A DNA stretch of 64,000 nucleotides from Microbacterium lacticum (GTDB lineage Bacteria > Actinomycetota > Actinomycetes > Actinomycetales > Microbacteriaceae). Positions 49,051-58,744 of this stretch are shown piece after piece. Numbering within the stretch: the first letter of the stretch is position 1; every line of letters begins with the position of its first letter. Location: NCBI RefSeq assembly GCF_006716815.1, contig NZ_VFPS01000001.1, positions 868,001-932,000 of the forward strand, written 5' to 3'. Below the pieces are notes generated by a model, which saw only the letters and a program-made list of their open reading frames with translations, was not told the DNA's origin and did no database searches. A program made the position numbers and the translations under genes.

Positions 49051-49056
49051 TAACCT
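49051..49056 (+). promoter_or_regulatory. -10 element (TAACCT) of the leaderless kinase-like gene
   Basis: TAACCT ends 6 bases before ATG 49063. Confidence 0.6.
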
Positions 49057-49062
49057 GGGGGC

Positions 49063-50478
49063 ATGGCACGCTCACCTCTCACTCTAGCCGCGTCGGTGAC
49101 CTCGGCCCTGCCCCGCGTCGTGGTGACCGGCGTCGGCTCGCTGAGCGAAGGGACCTCGGGCCGTTACGACAGCGCGATCGCCGAGCTCGACGACGGGCGG
49201 CGGGTCGTCGTGCGCGTGCCGGTGGACGACGCGGCCGACGCCGACCTCGGCGCCGAGGCGCGCGCGCTGCGCTCTCTGACCGCGGGCGTGCGCGGCGTGC
49301 TGCCCTTCGGTGCTCCCGACGTGCTCGGCGAGACCCGCGTCGACGGCCGCCTGACGCTCGTGCAGACGCTGCTATCCGGCTACCGCGTCGACGCGGCGCA
49401 CGTGCCCGCCGGCCGCGGCATCGCGACGGCGCTCGCGACCGCCACCGCGCAGGTGCACGACCTGCCGGTGACCGTCGTCCGCGATGCCGGCCTGCCGATG
49501 CAGACCGCAGAGGAGGTGCGCGCCGACGCCGAGCGTCTGCTCGACGCCGCCGAGGCCACGGGTCTCCTGCCCTTCGGACTGCTCCGCCGCTGGAGCACCG
49601 CCATCGGCTCCGACCCGCTCTGGCGCTTCGAGACGACGGTCGTGCTCGGCGGTGTCGACCCGGCCTCGTTCGTCTTCGAGGACGACGCGGACGGCGTCCC
49701 GCAGGTGACGGGGCTCCTCACCTGGGGCGGGCTCGGCGTCGGCGACCCGGCGATCGACCTGCGCTGGACGGCCTCGGCGCCCGCCGCGCGCGACGACGTC
49801 TTCGACACGTATGCGCGCGCCTCGCATCGAGCCCCCGACGCGCAGATCGCCGAGCGCGCGCGCCTGCACGCCGAACTCGAGTTCGCCCGGTGGCTCGTGC
49901 ACGGCCAGACCGTCGGCTCGGAGGAGATCATCGCCGACGCGATCGCCCTCCTCTCCTCCCTCGACGACACGATGCGCGACCAGCCCGCCGTCGTGCACGA
50001 CACGACGACCGCCGACGACGCGATCGCCGCGAGCGAGCGCCTGCCGCTCGGCACGGGTGCGCTCGGCACCGCCGGGTTCGGCACCGGCGCGCTCGGCGCG
50101 GCCCGCGGCATTGACACGTCGATGCACACCGACACCTTCGATCCCGAGACCCTCGCCGTCTTCCTCGCCGACGAGGAGGCACGGGCCGAAGGCCGCGAGA
50201 CCGGCCCCGACGCGACGGTGCCGATCGACCTCTCGGAGTGGTCCGGGCTCACCTTCGGCGACGGCGGCGCTCCCGTTGCCGCACCCGGCGCGGCGGGGAG
50301 CGGCGAGGCGGTGGCGGGCGAGGCACCCGCCGTCGACCGCGAGGAATCCTCATCAGGCGACGAGACGGGCGACGTGCGGCGCGCGGCGAGCACAGACGGC
50401 GCGGATGCCTCGGACCGCGACGACGACCTCGACACCGCGGCCCGCAACGCCATGCGCCACTGGACCGGCACCGTCTGA
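49063..50478 (+). CDS. phosphotransferase-fold protein with lost catalytic residues (pseudokinase-like)
   Basis: 471 residues. Residues ~20-310 follow the aminoglycoside/macrolide phosphotransferase (APH) fold: nucleotide-lobe strand RRVVVRVPVDD, hinge-like LTLVQTLL, and C-lobe helices. The catalytic loop expected as HGDxxxxN reads LGGVDPAS (195-202): His, Asp and Asn are all changed. The following DFG-like aspartate expected in a DWG motif is Thr220 in LLTWGGLGVGDPAIDL. All catalytic and metal positions are therefore lost and I predict no kinase activity. Residues ~330-471 are low complexity. It is divergent from nudC and next to adnB; a binding or scaffold role is possible. Confidence 0.75.
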   Translation: MARSPLTLAASVTSALPRVVVTGVGSLSEGTSGRYDSAIAELDDGRRVVVRVPVDDAADADLGAEARALRSLTAGVRGVLPFGAPDVLGETRVDGRLTLVQTLLSGYRVDAAHVPAGRGIATALATATAQVHDLPVTVVRDAGLPMQTAEEVRADAERLLDAAEATGLLPFGLLRRWSTAIGSDPLWRFETTVVLGGVDPASFVFEDDADGVPQVTGLLTWGGLGVGDPAIDLRWTASAPAARDDVFDTYARASHRAPDAQIAERARLHAELEFARWLVHGQTVGSEEIIADAIALLSSLDDTMRDQPAVVHDTTTADDAIAASERLPLGTGALGTAGFGTGALGAARGIDTSMHTDTFDPETLAVFLADEEARAEGRETGPDATVPIDLSEWSGLTFGDGGAPVAAPGAAGSGEAVAGEAPAVDREESSSGDETGDVRRAASTDGADASDRDDDLDTAARNAMRHWTGTV

Positions 50479-50508
50479 GCCGCGCCCGCGGCGCGACACC
50501 GCGCCACG

Positions 50509-53500
50509 TCAGTCGCGAATGACGAGGTCGTCGGCGACGTAGTACAGCACGACGTCGATGAGCTCGGCGGGCACGCCGGACCGCGCCTGGTACGCCCGGC
50601 GGTAGAGCCGCAGCTGCGCGAGGCGCTCCTCCCGCTCGGCGGCGGTGCGCGGCGGCCGGCCCGTCTTCCAGTCGACGATCTCGACGCGGTCGCCGCGCCG
50701 GTACACGGCGTCGAGCTTGCAGATCGCGATGTGCGGTCGCCCGTCGGGCAGCAGGTCGTCGAGCGCCACGTGGATCTCGACCTCCACCTCGACGGGCTGC
50801 AGGTCGGCCCACTCCGACGCGAGGAAGCGCGCGCGGAGCCCGTCGAGGGCGTCCGCGTCGGCGGCCGAGAGATCGTCGATGTCGGTGTCGCCTTCCCACA
50901 GCGCGTCGTCGGGTGAGGGCCCCGCTCCGACGAGCCCCGACCGCTGCTCCACCCACGCGTGGAACAGGGTGCCCAGGCGCGTCTGCCGGTAGGGCCGCTC
51001 GGGCATCGGCAGCGCATGGGCGGCCGCCGCCGCGGCGTAGTCGGCGACGAAGTCCTTGTACCGCGACGCAGGGATGCGCGTCGGGGCAACCGCCGCCGTT
51101 CCGGCCGCGCGCTCGGCCCGCTCGGCGAGGAGGAGCGCGACATCGCGCGACGGCGCGGCCGGCTCCCTCGACTGGGCGCCGCGCACCTCGTCCGCCGCAG
51201 CGGAGACCGCCGTGCGCCGCGCGCCGAGCGGGTCGATCGGCCACGACAGCAGCCGGTTCTCGTCGAGGTACGGGTTCTCGCCCAGGTCGTCGGGCACCGG
51301 GAGCGGGAGCTCGACCGCCTCGGCGATCTCCGTCTGGAACACCCCGGGCCGGCGGGCCGTCTTCGTCCCCGACCATGCGGACCCGGTCACGAGCAGCCGG
51401 TCGCGGGCGCGGGTGACCGCGACGTAGGCGAGGCGGCGCTCCTCGTCGAGCTGACGGTCCGCGAGAGCCTGTCCGAAGGCATCCAGCGCATCACGGAGGT
51501 CGTGCTGGGTGGGGGCCTCGTCGGGGCTCCACGCGAGGCGCGGCAGCCAGGCGCGGTCGCCGCGGAAGGGGTAGGGCAGTACGCCGAATCGGAGCCAGCC
51601 GAGGCCGTCGCGGGGCTTGGCGGGCAGCTCGTCGTCGACCGCGCGCACGACGGCGACGGCATCCCACTCGAGGCCCTTCGACCCGTGGATCGTGAGCAGC
51701 TGCACCACGTCGTCTTCGGGCGGCTCGGTGCGCGGGGCGAACTCGTCGGCGCGCTCGGCGCGGTCGAGCCAGGCGAGCAGCGCCGGCAGCGACCCGCTGT
51801 CATCGGCGGCGAGGAAGCCCTGCAGCTCGTCGATGAACGCGCGCAGCTGGTCGCCGGCCACCCGTGCGGGTCCGCGCGCCTCGTTGGCGGCGAGCTCGAT
51901 GTCGAGGCGCAGTTCGACCTCGATGAGCCGGACGAGTTCGGGCACGGGGAGACCGGCCGCGCGGCGGAGGCCGGCGAACACGGCCGACGCCTCGCGCAGG
52001 CGTGCGCGGCCCACCGCGGTGAACCCGCCGAGCCAGCCGTGGTCGTCGGCCTGCCGGCCGATGAAGTCGAGGGCGTCGGTGAGCGACGCGCCCTCGTCGC
52101 CGGCGGCGCGCAGCCGTTTCGCGAGGTCGGCGTCGAGCTGCTGCAGCGAGGCGTCGGAGCGGGAGATCCGCCGTGCGAGCGCCGCCAGGGAGCGCAGATC
52201 GGGCAGCCCGATCGACCATCGCGGCCCGCTCAGGAGGCGGATCAGCGACGAGCCCGCGTGCGGGTCGCTGATCACGCGGATGGCGGCGACGACGTCGACC
52301 ACCTCGGGCGTCGACAGGAGTCCGCCGAGGCCGAGGATGCGATGCGGGATGCCCCGGCGTCCGAGCGCATCGGCGAAGCGGACCATGTGCTTCTTCGCGC
52401 GGAACAGCACCGCCCCGGTGGTCTGCTCCCCCGCCGCGCGACGCTCGTCGCGGACGCGGCCGAACCATTCGGCGACGCGATCGGCCTCGGCGTCGACGTC
52501 GCTCTCGTAGGCGACCTCGACGACGCCGGCGGGGGCGGCCGGGCGCGCGGTGAGCGCACCGACCGGCACGGGCGTTCGGGCGGTGAGGGGCGCGAGCACG
52601 GCGTTCGCCGCCGCCAGCACCTGCTCGCTGTTGCGCCAGCTCGTCAGGAGTGAGAAGTGCTGCGCCGCGCCGGCGGGGGCGAACGCCGCGGCGAACCCGC
52701 CGAGGTTGCCGGCGCTCGCGCCGCGCCAGCCGTAGATCGACTGGTGCGGATCGCCGACCGCCATCACCGCGGTGTCCGCGAACAGCGCTGCGAGCAGGTC
52801 GCTCTGCACGACCGACGTGTCCTGGTACTCGTCGAGCAGCACGACCCGGTAGCGCCCGCGCAGCTCCGCCGCGACCGACGGATGCGCGCGGACGATCTGG
52901 AGCGCGCCGGCGACCTGATCGGAGAAGTCGATCAGTCCACGCCGGCGCTTCTGCGCGTCGTACTCGTGAGCGAGCCGGGTGAGCGGCGGCAGCCAGGAGA
53001 CGGGCGCGACGGCATCGCGCACCCGAGCCAGCGGCCCTGTCCCGCGTCGCGATGGGCGCTCGAGCACCTCGCCGAGGTCGTCCGCGAAGGCCGCGACGGC
53101 GGCGAGGTCGGCCAGGTTGTCGACGGCGTCGCGGGCGAGGCCGAGGGCGGCGTCGATGATCGTCGACGGGCGGCGCGCGACCTCTTCAAGGGCCGGGTCG
53201 TCGGAGGCGTGCACGACGCTGCGCATCAGCAGCCAGGCGGCCGACTCGCTGAGCACGACCGATTCGGGGTCGCGCCCGATCCGCACGGCGTTCTCCCGCA
53301 CGAGCTGGTCGGCGAAGCTGTTGTAGGTCGCGACCGTCGGGCGGTGCAGCAGAGCATCGGATGCCGCGGCGCCGGCCTCGCCCGCGGCCGCCCCATCGCC
53401 CCGAGGTGCGCCTGTCGACGAGGCATCCGCCGCCATGGCATCCCTCGACGGGGCATCCGCCGCCGTGGCATCTCTCGACGACGACGCCGCCACCGTCGCC

Positions 53501-53988
53501 TCCAGCGCGTCGAGGGCCGCGCGACGCGCCGCCTCGGCGGCGTGGACGCCGCCTTCGCCGTGCTCGATCCGCGCGAACGCGTCGAGCGCTCCCGTCTGGT
53601 AGAGGCCTTCGAGATGCGGCAGCAGCCCGCGCCGCTCGTACTCGCCGAGGCGGGAGAGGCGCCGCTGGATGCGCTCGGCGAGCTCGCCGGCGGCCTTGCG
53701 GGTGAAGGTCAGCCCGAGCACCTCGTCGCGGCGGACGAGGCCATTCGCGACGAGCCAGACGACGCGCCCCGCCATCGTCTCGGTCTTGCCGCTGCCGGCC
53801 CCCGCGACGACGAGGGCGGGAGTGAGCGGCGCGGCGATCACCGCAGCCTGCTCGGGGGTGGGCGGGAACTGTCCGAGCGCGGCGGCGATCGCCTCGGGTG
53901 AGATCAGTGCCGCGCCCCTCGCACCCTCGGGAGAACCCGACGGCCCGGCGGCGCCGGCCGACGTCTCGGTCAGAGAGGTTCCGCTCAT
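50509..53988 (-). CDS. adnB: AdnB-type helicase-nuclease subunit
   Basis: 1159 residues. SF1 helicase with C-terminal nuclease, subunit of the AdnAB double-strand-break resection motor of actinobacteria. Walker A AGAGSGKTETM (~residue 68), Walker B VLLDEYQDTS, GDPHQSIYGWRGAS, LLTIHGSKGLEWDAV and LAYVAVTRARDRLL motifs are intact. The nuclease domain (~960-1159) has AICKLDAVYRR and VEIVDWKTGRPP, the RecB-type D-x-K core. A 2 x 30-bp repeat encodes a variable loop near 170-190. ATG 53988 overlaps adnA by four bases. Confidence 0.92.
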   Translation of the reverse strand: MSGTSLTETSAGAAGPSGSPEGARGAALISPEAIAAALGQFPPTPEQAAVIAAPLTPALVVAGAGSGKTETMAGRVVWLVANGLVRRDEVLGLTFTRKAAGELAERIQRRLSRLGEYERRGLLPHLEGLYQTGALDAFARIEHGEGGVHAAEAARRAALDALEATVAASSSRDATAADAPSRDAMAADASSTGAPRGDGAAAGEAGAAASDALLHRPTVATYNSFADQLVRENAVRIGRDPESVVLSESAAWLLMRSVVHASDDPALEEVARRPSTIIDAALGLARDAVDNLADLAAVAAFADDLGEVLERPSRRGTGPLARVRDAVAPVSWLPPLTRLAHEYDAQKRRRGLIDFSDQVAGALQIVRAHPSVAAELRGRYRVVLLDEYQDTSVVQSDLLAALFADTAVMAVGDPHQSIYGWRGASAGNLGGFAAAFAPAGAAQHFSLLTSWRNSEQVLAAANAVLAPLTARTPVPVGALTARPAAPAGVVEVAYESDVDAEADRVAEWFGRVRDERRAAGEQTTGAVLFRAKKHMVRFADALGRRGIPHRILGLGGLLSTPEVVDVVAAIRVISDPHAGSSLIRLLSGPRWSIGLPDLRSLAALARRISRSDASLQQLDADLAKRLRAAGDEGASLTDALDFIGRQADDHGWLGGFTAVGRARLREASAVFAGLRRAAGLPVPELVRLIEVELRLDIELAANEARGPARVAGDQLRAFIDELQGFLAADDSGSLPALLAWLDRAERADEFAPRTEPPEDDVVQLLTIHGSKGLEWDAVAVVRAVDDELPAKPRDGLGWLRFGVLPYPFRGDRAWLPRLAWSPDEAPTQHDLRDALDAFGQALADRQLDEERRLAYVAVTRARDRLLVTGSAWSGTKTARRPGVFQTEIAEAVELPLPVPDDLGENPYLDENRLLSWPIDPLGARRTAVSAAADEVRGAQSREPAAPSRDVALLLAERAERAAGTAAVAPTRIPASRYKDFVADYAAAAAAHALPMPERPYRQTRLGTLFHAWVEQRSGLVGAGPSPDDALWEGDTDIDDLSAADADALDGLRARFLASEWADLQPVEVEVEIHVALDDLLPDGRPHIAICKLDAVYRRGDRVEIVDWKTGRPPRTAAEREERLAQLRLYRRAYQARSGVPAELIDVVLYYVADDLVIRD
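53421..53480 (-). repeat. 2 x 30-bp tandem repeat in adnB
   Basis: Units 53421-53450 and 53451-53480 differ at three positions, with a partial third copy before them. In frame, encoding an alanine/aspartate/serine loop repeated twice in the protein. Confidence 0.85.
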
Positions 53989-56900
53989 GAGCTGCTCACC
54001 GGGCCGATCGTGTGGATGCGGCAGAGGCCGTGGGTGTGGTCGTCGCGGCAGTGCGCCTCGTACGGGGCGAGGAACGTCGCGCCGCCCATCACGTGCACGG
54101 CGTCGTCGATGCGGTGCAGGAACGCGGCGCGGGTCTCGTCGTCGAAGGGCGGCTGGGCGGGCGTCGCATACGGCGCGCCACGGGTCGGCTTGAGCACGAG
54201 CAGCTTCGCCCCGCCGGCGGGTCTGCCCGCCGCCGCCGGGATCGCGCCCTGTTCGAACGCGAGCTGGTAGGCGCTCAGCTGCGGGTTGCCGATGGCGGCG
54301 GCGGGCCCGGTCGCCTGCGTGCGCCCCGTCTTCAGGTCGACGATCACGACGGTGCCCTCGCCGGTGAGCTCGACCCGGTCGATGGTGCCGCTGATCACGG
54401 CGGGAAGCGCCGCTCCCGTCACGGGCACCTCGAGCTCGAAGTGCGGTTCGGCGCCGAGCAGCGTCGTGCCGCCGCCCTCGGCGTCGCGCAGGTAGCGGCT
54501 GAGCCGGGCGATGAGGTCGCGCGCGCGGGTGCGCTCGGTGCGTTCGATCCACGCGGCCTCGAAGGAGAGCTCCCCCCAGCGCGCCTCCACGCTCGCCCAG
54601 AGTGCGTCTTCGTCGGCGCCGTCGGCGTGCTCGAGCGCCGCGTGCAGCAGCGTGCCGAGACCCGCGCCGACGCTGCCGGCGTCGCCGCCGAGGTCTCCGA
54701 TCACCCAGTTCAGCTGACACTCGTCGATCGCCTCGAGCTTCGACGGCGAGACGCGTGCGGGCTCGGAGGCGAGATCGTACAGCGGTCCCGCGCTCGAGGC
54801 CGGCGCCACCCCGTACCACCCGTCGGGGTCGGCGCCCGCGACGCCCGCCGCGGCCAGGAGAGCGAGCTGTCCGGCGGCGTCGCGGCGCGCGGCGGCGCTC
54901 GCGCGCGGGTCGGTGAGGGCGCGCCGGTAGAGGGCGACGAGGCCCCGCAGCGACAGCGGATGCTCGGCGCTGCGCGGCGCGGGCTCGGCGGGCGGCAGGA
55001 ACTCGAACAGCACGCTCGGCCCGGTGTCGTCGTCGGCGACGGCCGTGACGATCAGCCGCTCCGCGGCGCGCGAGACGGCGCGGACGAACAGCCGCAGCTC
55101 GTCATGCAGCACGCCGCGGCGGAGGTCGAGGGCATCCGCCGCCTGACCGTCGCCCTCGCTCTGCGCGAGCCGCCACGTGTCGAACAGCCCGCCGCGGGTG
55201 CGGAGGTTCGGCCAGACGCCGTCCTGCACGCCCGCGATCACGACGGTGTCGAACTCGGTGCCGAGGGTCGCGGCGGGGGTCAGCACCCGCACGACGCCGA
55301 CCGGCTCGGGAGAGCTCAGCCGGTCTTCGGCGACGTCGGAGTCGAGCACGCCGCGCACGAACGCGATCGGGCCCGTGCCGTCGGCGCGTTCGCCGTGACG
55401 CTTGGCGGCCTGGAAGAGCGCGACCACGGCGTCGAGGTCGCGCCGCGCCTGGTCGGCGAGCGATCCGTAGCCGGCCGCGGCCTCGCGCCACGTGCGCTCC
55501 CAGCCCGACCGCTCCCAGGCGGTCCAGAGCAGCTCGTGCGCGGTCGCGCCGGCGGCCAGCTGTTCGCGGAGCTGCCCGAGCGTCTGGCCGATGCGCGCGG
55601 CCCGTCGGCCCTCGCGCGTGTCGATGAGTTCGAACTCGAGCGGATGCCGCAGACCGGATGCCACGAGCTCGCGCGCGCTCGGCACCGGCTCGCCGTCCAC
55701 GGCGGCCCGCACCGCGTGCTGACGGAGCGTCGTGCGCAGTCGCCGCGCGTCCACGGCGTCCAGTCCCCCGGCGCGGAGCGCCTCGACCGGCTCATCGGCG
55801 GTCCACTCGTCGCGCGCGGCGAGGTCGACGAGGGTCAGCAGGTCGCGCACCGCCCGCGTCTCGCCGAGCGTGCGCCCCTGACCGCTCGCCGTGGGCACGT
55901 CGCGCGCGGCGAGCTCGGCCTCGAGGGCGGCGACCTGCCGGCTGTCGTGGGCGATGACGGCGCACGAGCTCCAGGGCACCTGGTCGTGGATGTGGCGCTC
56001 GCGCAGCAGCCGCGCGATCGTGTCGTACTGCTCGCCGGGTGAGCGCAGGGCGTACGCCCGCACCGAGCTGTCCGCCTCCGCGCCGCCGACTGACCCACCG
56101 GCGCCCGGCTCATCCCCCACCGGCGGAGCGCCCGGAACGCGCCGGTGCGCGACGACGCCCACGGCGCCGATCCGCATCGTGACCTCGGCCGTGAGTCGCT
56201 GCAGCGCGGGGGTGCCGCGATGCGCGCCCCGCAGGATGTGCAGCGGCACGCCGGTGGCGAGCCGCGCGAAGTTCTCCGGCCGCGCGCCGCGGAACGTGCC
56301 CGATCCGACGTCCGGGTCGCCGAAGGCGAGCACCGCGGCGCCGGCGCTGCGGAACGCCTCGAGCAGTTCGACGCCGCCGAGGGTGAGCTCCTGCGCGTCG
56401 TCGACGAGGATCGCGCGCACGCGCCCCGTCGCGCCCCACGCCGGCGAGCCGGGCGGCAGCGTGCGGGCGAGGCCCACCGCCTCGCGCACGAGACCCGCAG
56501 CGTCGCGGTGCGCCCCGCGCAGCCGCGCGAGCACCGCCTGATAGTCGACCGCGAAGGACGCCAGGGACACCCAGACCTCGCGATCAGAACCCTCGCCTCG
56601 GGCGGCGAGGGCTGCCGGCGTGATGCCGAGCGTCGTGCACTCGGCGAGGAACGCGCGCAGCTCCGTACGGAACCCGCGGGTGGCGCGGATCTCGGCGCCG
56701 AGCCACGTGGGCCAGCGCCGCGCGCCCTCCGCCTCGTCCTCGGCGTCGCCGTCGAGGAGGTCCTGCACGATCCGGTCCTCGTCGGGTCCGGTGAGCAGCT
56801 GCGGCTGGTCGAGACCGGCGTGCACCGCGTGCGCGCGCACCAGCTGATAGGCGAAGGCCGCCACCGAGCGCGCGAGCGGGCCCGGCGTCGCGACGCCCAC

Positions 56901-57110
56901 CGCGATCGCGAGGCGGTCGCGCAGCGCCGTCGCCGCCTGCCGGGTGGGCGTGAGCACGAGCACCTCCTCGGGCGCGAGACCCGCCGCGAGCAGCGCGCGC
57001 ACGCGGGCGACGACGGCCGTGGTCTTGCCCGATCCCGGTGCACCGACGACGACACCGGATGCCTGCGGCGCGAGCTCGACGACGGCGCGCTGAGCAGGAT
57101 CAAGGGGCAT
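53985..57110 (-). CDS. adnA: AdnA-type helicase-nuclease subunit
   Basis: 1041 residues; partner of AdnB. Walker A VVGAPGSGKTTAV (~residue 24) and LVLTPTRQAATALRD are normal. The Walker B position reads ILVDDAQELT instead of DEFQD, so ATP hydrolysis may be weaker than in AdnB. C-terminal PD-(D/E)XK nuclease: VISGTIDRVEL and VVIVDLKTGRTQATG; cysteines in EAIDECQLNW and EAHCRDDHTHGLC could hold an iron-sulfur cluster. ATG 57110 has TAGCGT 7 bases upstream, indicating leaderless expression; adnB follows with four-base overlap. Confidence 0.9.
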   Translation of the reverse strand: MPLDPAQRAVVELAPQASGVVVGAPGSGKTTAVVARVRALLAAGLAPEEVLVLTPTRQAATALRDRLAIAVGVATPGPLARSVAAFAYQLVRAHAVHAGLDQPQLLTGPDEDRIVQDLLDGDAEDEAEGARRWPTWLGAEIRATRGFRTELRAFLAECTTLGITPAALAARGEGSDREVWVSLASFAVDYQAVLARLRGAHRDAAGLVREAVGLARTLPPGSPAWGATGRVRAILVDDAQELTLGGVELLEAFRSAGAAVLAFGDPDVGSGTFRGARPENFARLATGVPLHILRGAHRGTPALQRLTAEVTMRIGAVGVVAHRRVPGAPPVGDEPGAGGSVGGAEADSSVRAYALRSPGEQYDTIARLLRERHIHDQVPWSSCAVIAHDSRQVAALEAELAARDVPTASGQGRTLGETRAVRDLLTLVDLAARDEWTADEPVEALRAGGLDAVDARRLRTTLRQHAVRAAVDGEPVPSARELVASGLRHPLEFELIDTREGRRAARIGQTLGQLREQLAAGATAHELLWTAWERSGWERTWREAAAGYGSLADQARRDLDAVVALFQAAKRHGERADGTGPIAFVRGVLDSDVAEDRLSSPEPVGVVRVLTPAATLGTEFDTVVIAGVQDGVWPNLRTRGGLFDTWRLAQSEGDGQAADALDLRRGVLHDELRLFVRAVSRAAERLIVTAVADDDTGPSVLFEFLPPAEPAPRSAEHPLSLRGLVALYRRALTDPRASAAARRDAAGQLALLAAAGVAGADPDGWYGVAPASSAGPLYDLASEPARVSPSKLEAIDECQLNWVIGDLGGDAGSVGAGLGTLLHAALEHADGADEDALWASVEARWGELSFEAAWIERTERTRARDLIARLSRYLRDAEGGGTTLLGAEPHFELEVPVTGAALPAVISGTIDRVELTGEGTVVIVDLKTGRTQATGPAAAIGNPQLSAYQLAFEQGAIPAAAGRPAGGAKLLVLKPTRGAPYATPAQPPFDDETRAAFLHRIDDAVHVMGGATFLAPYEAHCRDDHTHGLCRIHTIGPVSSS

Positions 57111-57117
57111 GGCATCC

Positions 57118-57123
57118 ACGCTA
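57118..57123 (-). promoter_or_regulatory. -10 element (TAGCGT) of leaderless adnA
   Basis: On the minus strand TAGCGT, 7 bases, then ATG 57110. Confidence 0.55.
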
Positions 57124-57272
57124 TCCGCCCCGTCGGACACGACCGCGCGGCCCGGGGCGCACGGCGCGTTCGCGCACAGCGAGCACCGGTCCGCCCGGCC
57201 GCGCATCCCCGCCGCCGACGGGTGTCGTAGAGTCGATATGCGCCCGACATCCCGGCCAGAAAGGCAGTCATC

Positions 57273-57497
57273 GTGGAGATCCGCATCGGAATCACCAACA
57301 CCGCCCGCGAACTCAACTTCGAGTCCGGCCAGTCGGCGGAGGCCGTCGCCGCGGCCGTCGCATCGGCGCTCGAATCCGGACAGCCGGCCGTCACGTTCAC
57401 CGACGTGAAGGGCAACACCTACATCGTCCCCACCGCGGGGATCGCGTTCGTCGAGGTCGGGACCGAGGAGTCCCGCCGCGTCGGCTTCGTGGCCTGA
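57273..57497 (+). CDS. DUF3107 protein
   Basis: 74 residues: MEIRIGITNTARELNFESGQ... then VTFTDVKGNTYIVPTAGIAFVEVG. Small actinobacterial family of unknown function, predicted beta-rich. GAAAGG is upstream of GTG 57273. Divergent from adnA and followed by a small membrane-protein gene. Confidence 0.88.
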   Translation: MEIRIGITNTARELNFESGQSAEAVAAAVASALESGQPAVTFTDVKGNTYIVPTAGIAFVEVGTEESRRVGFVA

Positions 57498-57514
57498 GCC
57501 ACCGGCATCCGTCG

Positions 57515-57805
57515 ATGCAGATCCTCCTCGCGCTGATCTTCGGCGCCGTCTATGGCGGCGTGCTGCACTTCCTCATGCCCGGGCGCGCCTCGCGCGGCGC
57601 GGTGCTCGCGCCGATGCTGGGCGCCGTCGTCGCCGGCCTCGTCTACGTCGTGCTGACGTGGGCGGGCGTCACCGCCGACAACGCCTGGCTGTGGGTCGCC
57701 GCCCTGGGCGCGCCGATCGTGGTCGTGCCGATCGTGCTCATCGTCCTCACCCGCACGCGGGCGACCCACGACGCGAACGAGCGGCTGCGCCTCAAGATCT
57801 CCTGA
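57515..57805 (+). CDS. small membrane protein of unknown function
   Basis: 96 residues with three hydrophobic helices (ILLALIFGAVYGGVLHFLM, AVLAPMLGAVVAGLVYVVL and LWVAALGAPIVVVPIVLIVL), ending in a basic cytoplasmic tail. No known motif. It starts 17 bases after the DUF3107 gene on the same strand and may share its transcript; ATG 57515 is the first codon with helix-like sequence. Confidence 0.72.
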   Translation: MQILLALIFGAVYGGVLHFLMPGRASRGAVLAPMLGAVVAGLVYVVLTWAGVTADNAWLWVAALGAPIVVVPIVLIVLTRTRATHDANERLRLKIS

Positions 57806-57836
57806 CGCGCCGCGCAACCCGCGCGCCCTGCCGGGC

Positions 57837-58553
57837 TCAGGCGTCGAGCCCGATGGCCGCCATGCGGCGCGAGTGCCCCGCCAGCAAGTCGGTGAACACC
57901 GGCTCGACGCGCTTCTCCTCGGCCGCGTCGAGCGTCTGCGGGCGGAGCGCGCCGCGCGCGATCAGCAGCGTGTCGCCCACGAGCCGGCGCCCCCACAGGC
58001 TCAGGAGGTCGCGCCATTCCTCGTCGGCGGCGATCGCGTCGGTGATGATCTTCACGAGCGCCTGACGGTCGTCGTCGGCGGTGAGGATCTGCGCGACCCG
58101 GTTGCCGGTCGCGCCGTAGCTCGCCGACAGCGCCAGGTAGAAGTCGTCGAGCATGCCCGCCGTGATGTGCACCGAGAGCATCGTCTCGAGCGGGCGCGCG
58201 CCGTGCGTGGCGCGCCGGAACGCGTCGAGCGGCTCGCGGAAGGGCAGCATGATGTCGAGCGGATCGTCGCCGCGCGAGCGGATCACCTCGACGAGCTCGC
58301 GGTGCTTCAGGAGCGCCGCGCCCGCCGCCCGCGACAGCGACTCCTTGTGCGAGAGCTCCGGCGTCGGCGCGATCAGCTGGCTCAGCGTCTCGAAATAGCC
58401 GAGCTGCAGGTACGCCGCCTGACCGAGGTAGGTGTCGATGTCGGGGGCGAGCTCTTCGAAGTCGACGCGGCGCACGTCGCCGAAATCACCGCGGGAGCGC
58501 ACCCGCAGGGTACGCACGGGTCTGCGCTCGCGCTGCCAGGGCCAGGTCACCAC
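57837..58553 (-). CDS. ferritin-like fold protein
   Basis: 238 residues, almost all helical: the run VDFEELAPDIDTYLGQAAYLQLGYFETLSQL supplies Glu/Asp on helix 1, LLKHRELVEVIRS and the central LETMLSVHITAGMLDDFYLALSAS provide further acidic and histidine positions for a metal centre, as in diiron ferritin-like proteins related to tRNA hydroxylases. Actinobacterial homologues sit beside a DEAD-box helicase gene, as here. Activity unknown. GTG 58553 has TAGGCT 6 bases upstream. Confidence 0.8.
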   Translation of the reverse strand: MVTWPWQRERRPVRTLRVRSRGDFGDVRRVDFEELAPDIDTYLGQAAYLQLGYFETLSQLIAPTPELSHKESLSRAAGAALLKHRELVEVIRSRGDDPLDIMLPFREPLDAFRRATHGARPLETMLSVHITAGMLDDFYLALSASYGATGNRVAQILTADDDRQALVKIITDAIAADEEWRDLLSLWGRRLVGDTLLIARGALRPQTLDAAEEKRVEPVFTDLLAGHSRRMAAIGLDA

Positions 58554-58559
58554 GGCACC

Positions 58560-58565
58560 AGCCTA
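58560..58565 (-). promoter_or_regulatory. -10 element (TAGGCT) of the leaderless ferritin-like gene
   Basis: On the minus strand TAGGCT, six bases, then GTG 58553. Confidence 0.6.
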
Positions 58566-58744
58566 GATGAGGGGTGCCCGGGGCGAGGCTCGGGCGTCGC
58601 CGCGTGCCGCGTGGCGGGCTCCCGGGCGCCCTCCGGTAGGCTGGCGGTGTCCCGGCGATGGATCGGGGCCACCGCGCCTGTGGCTGAGTGAAGGGCGTGG
58701 ACCTTCTCACCCGGCGGCATCTCACCGCCAGACAGGTACGTATC

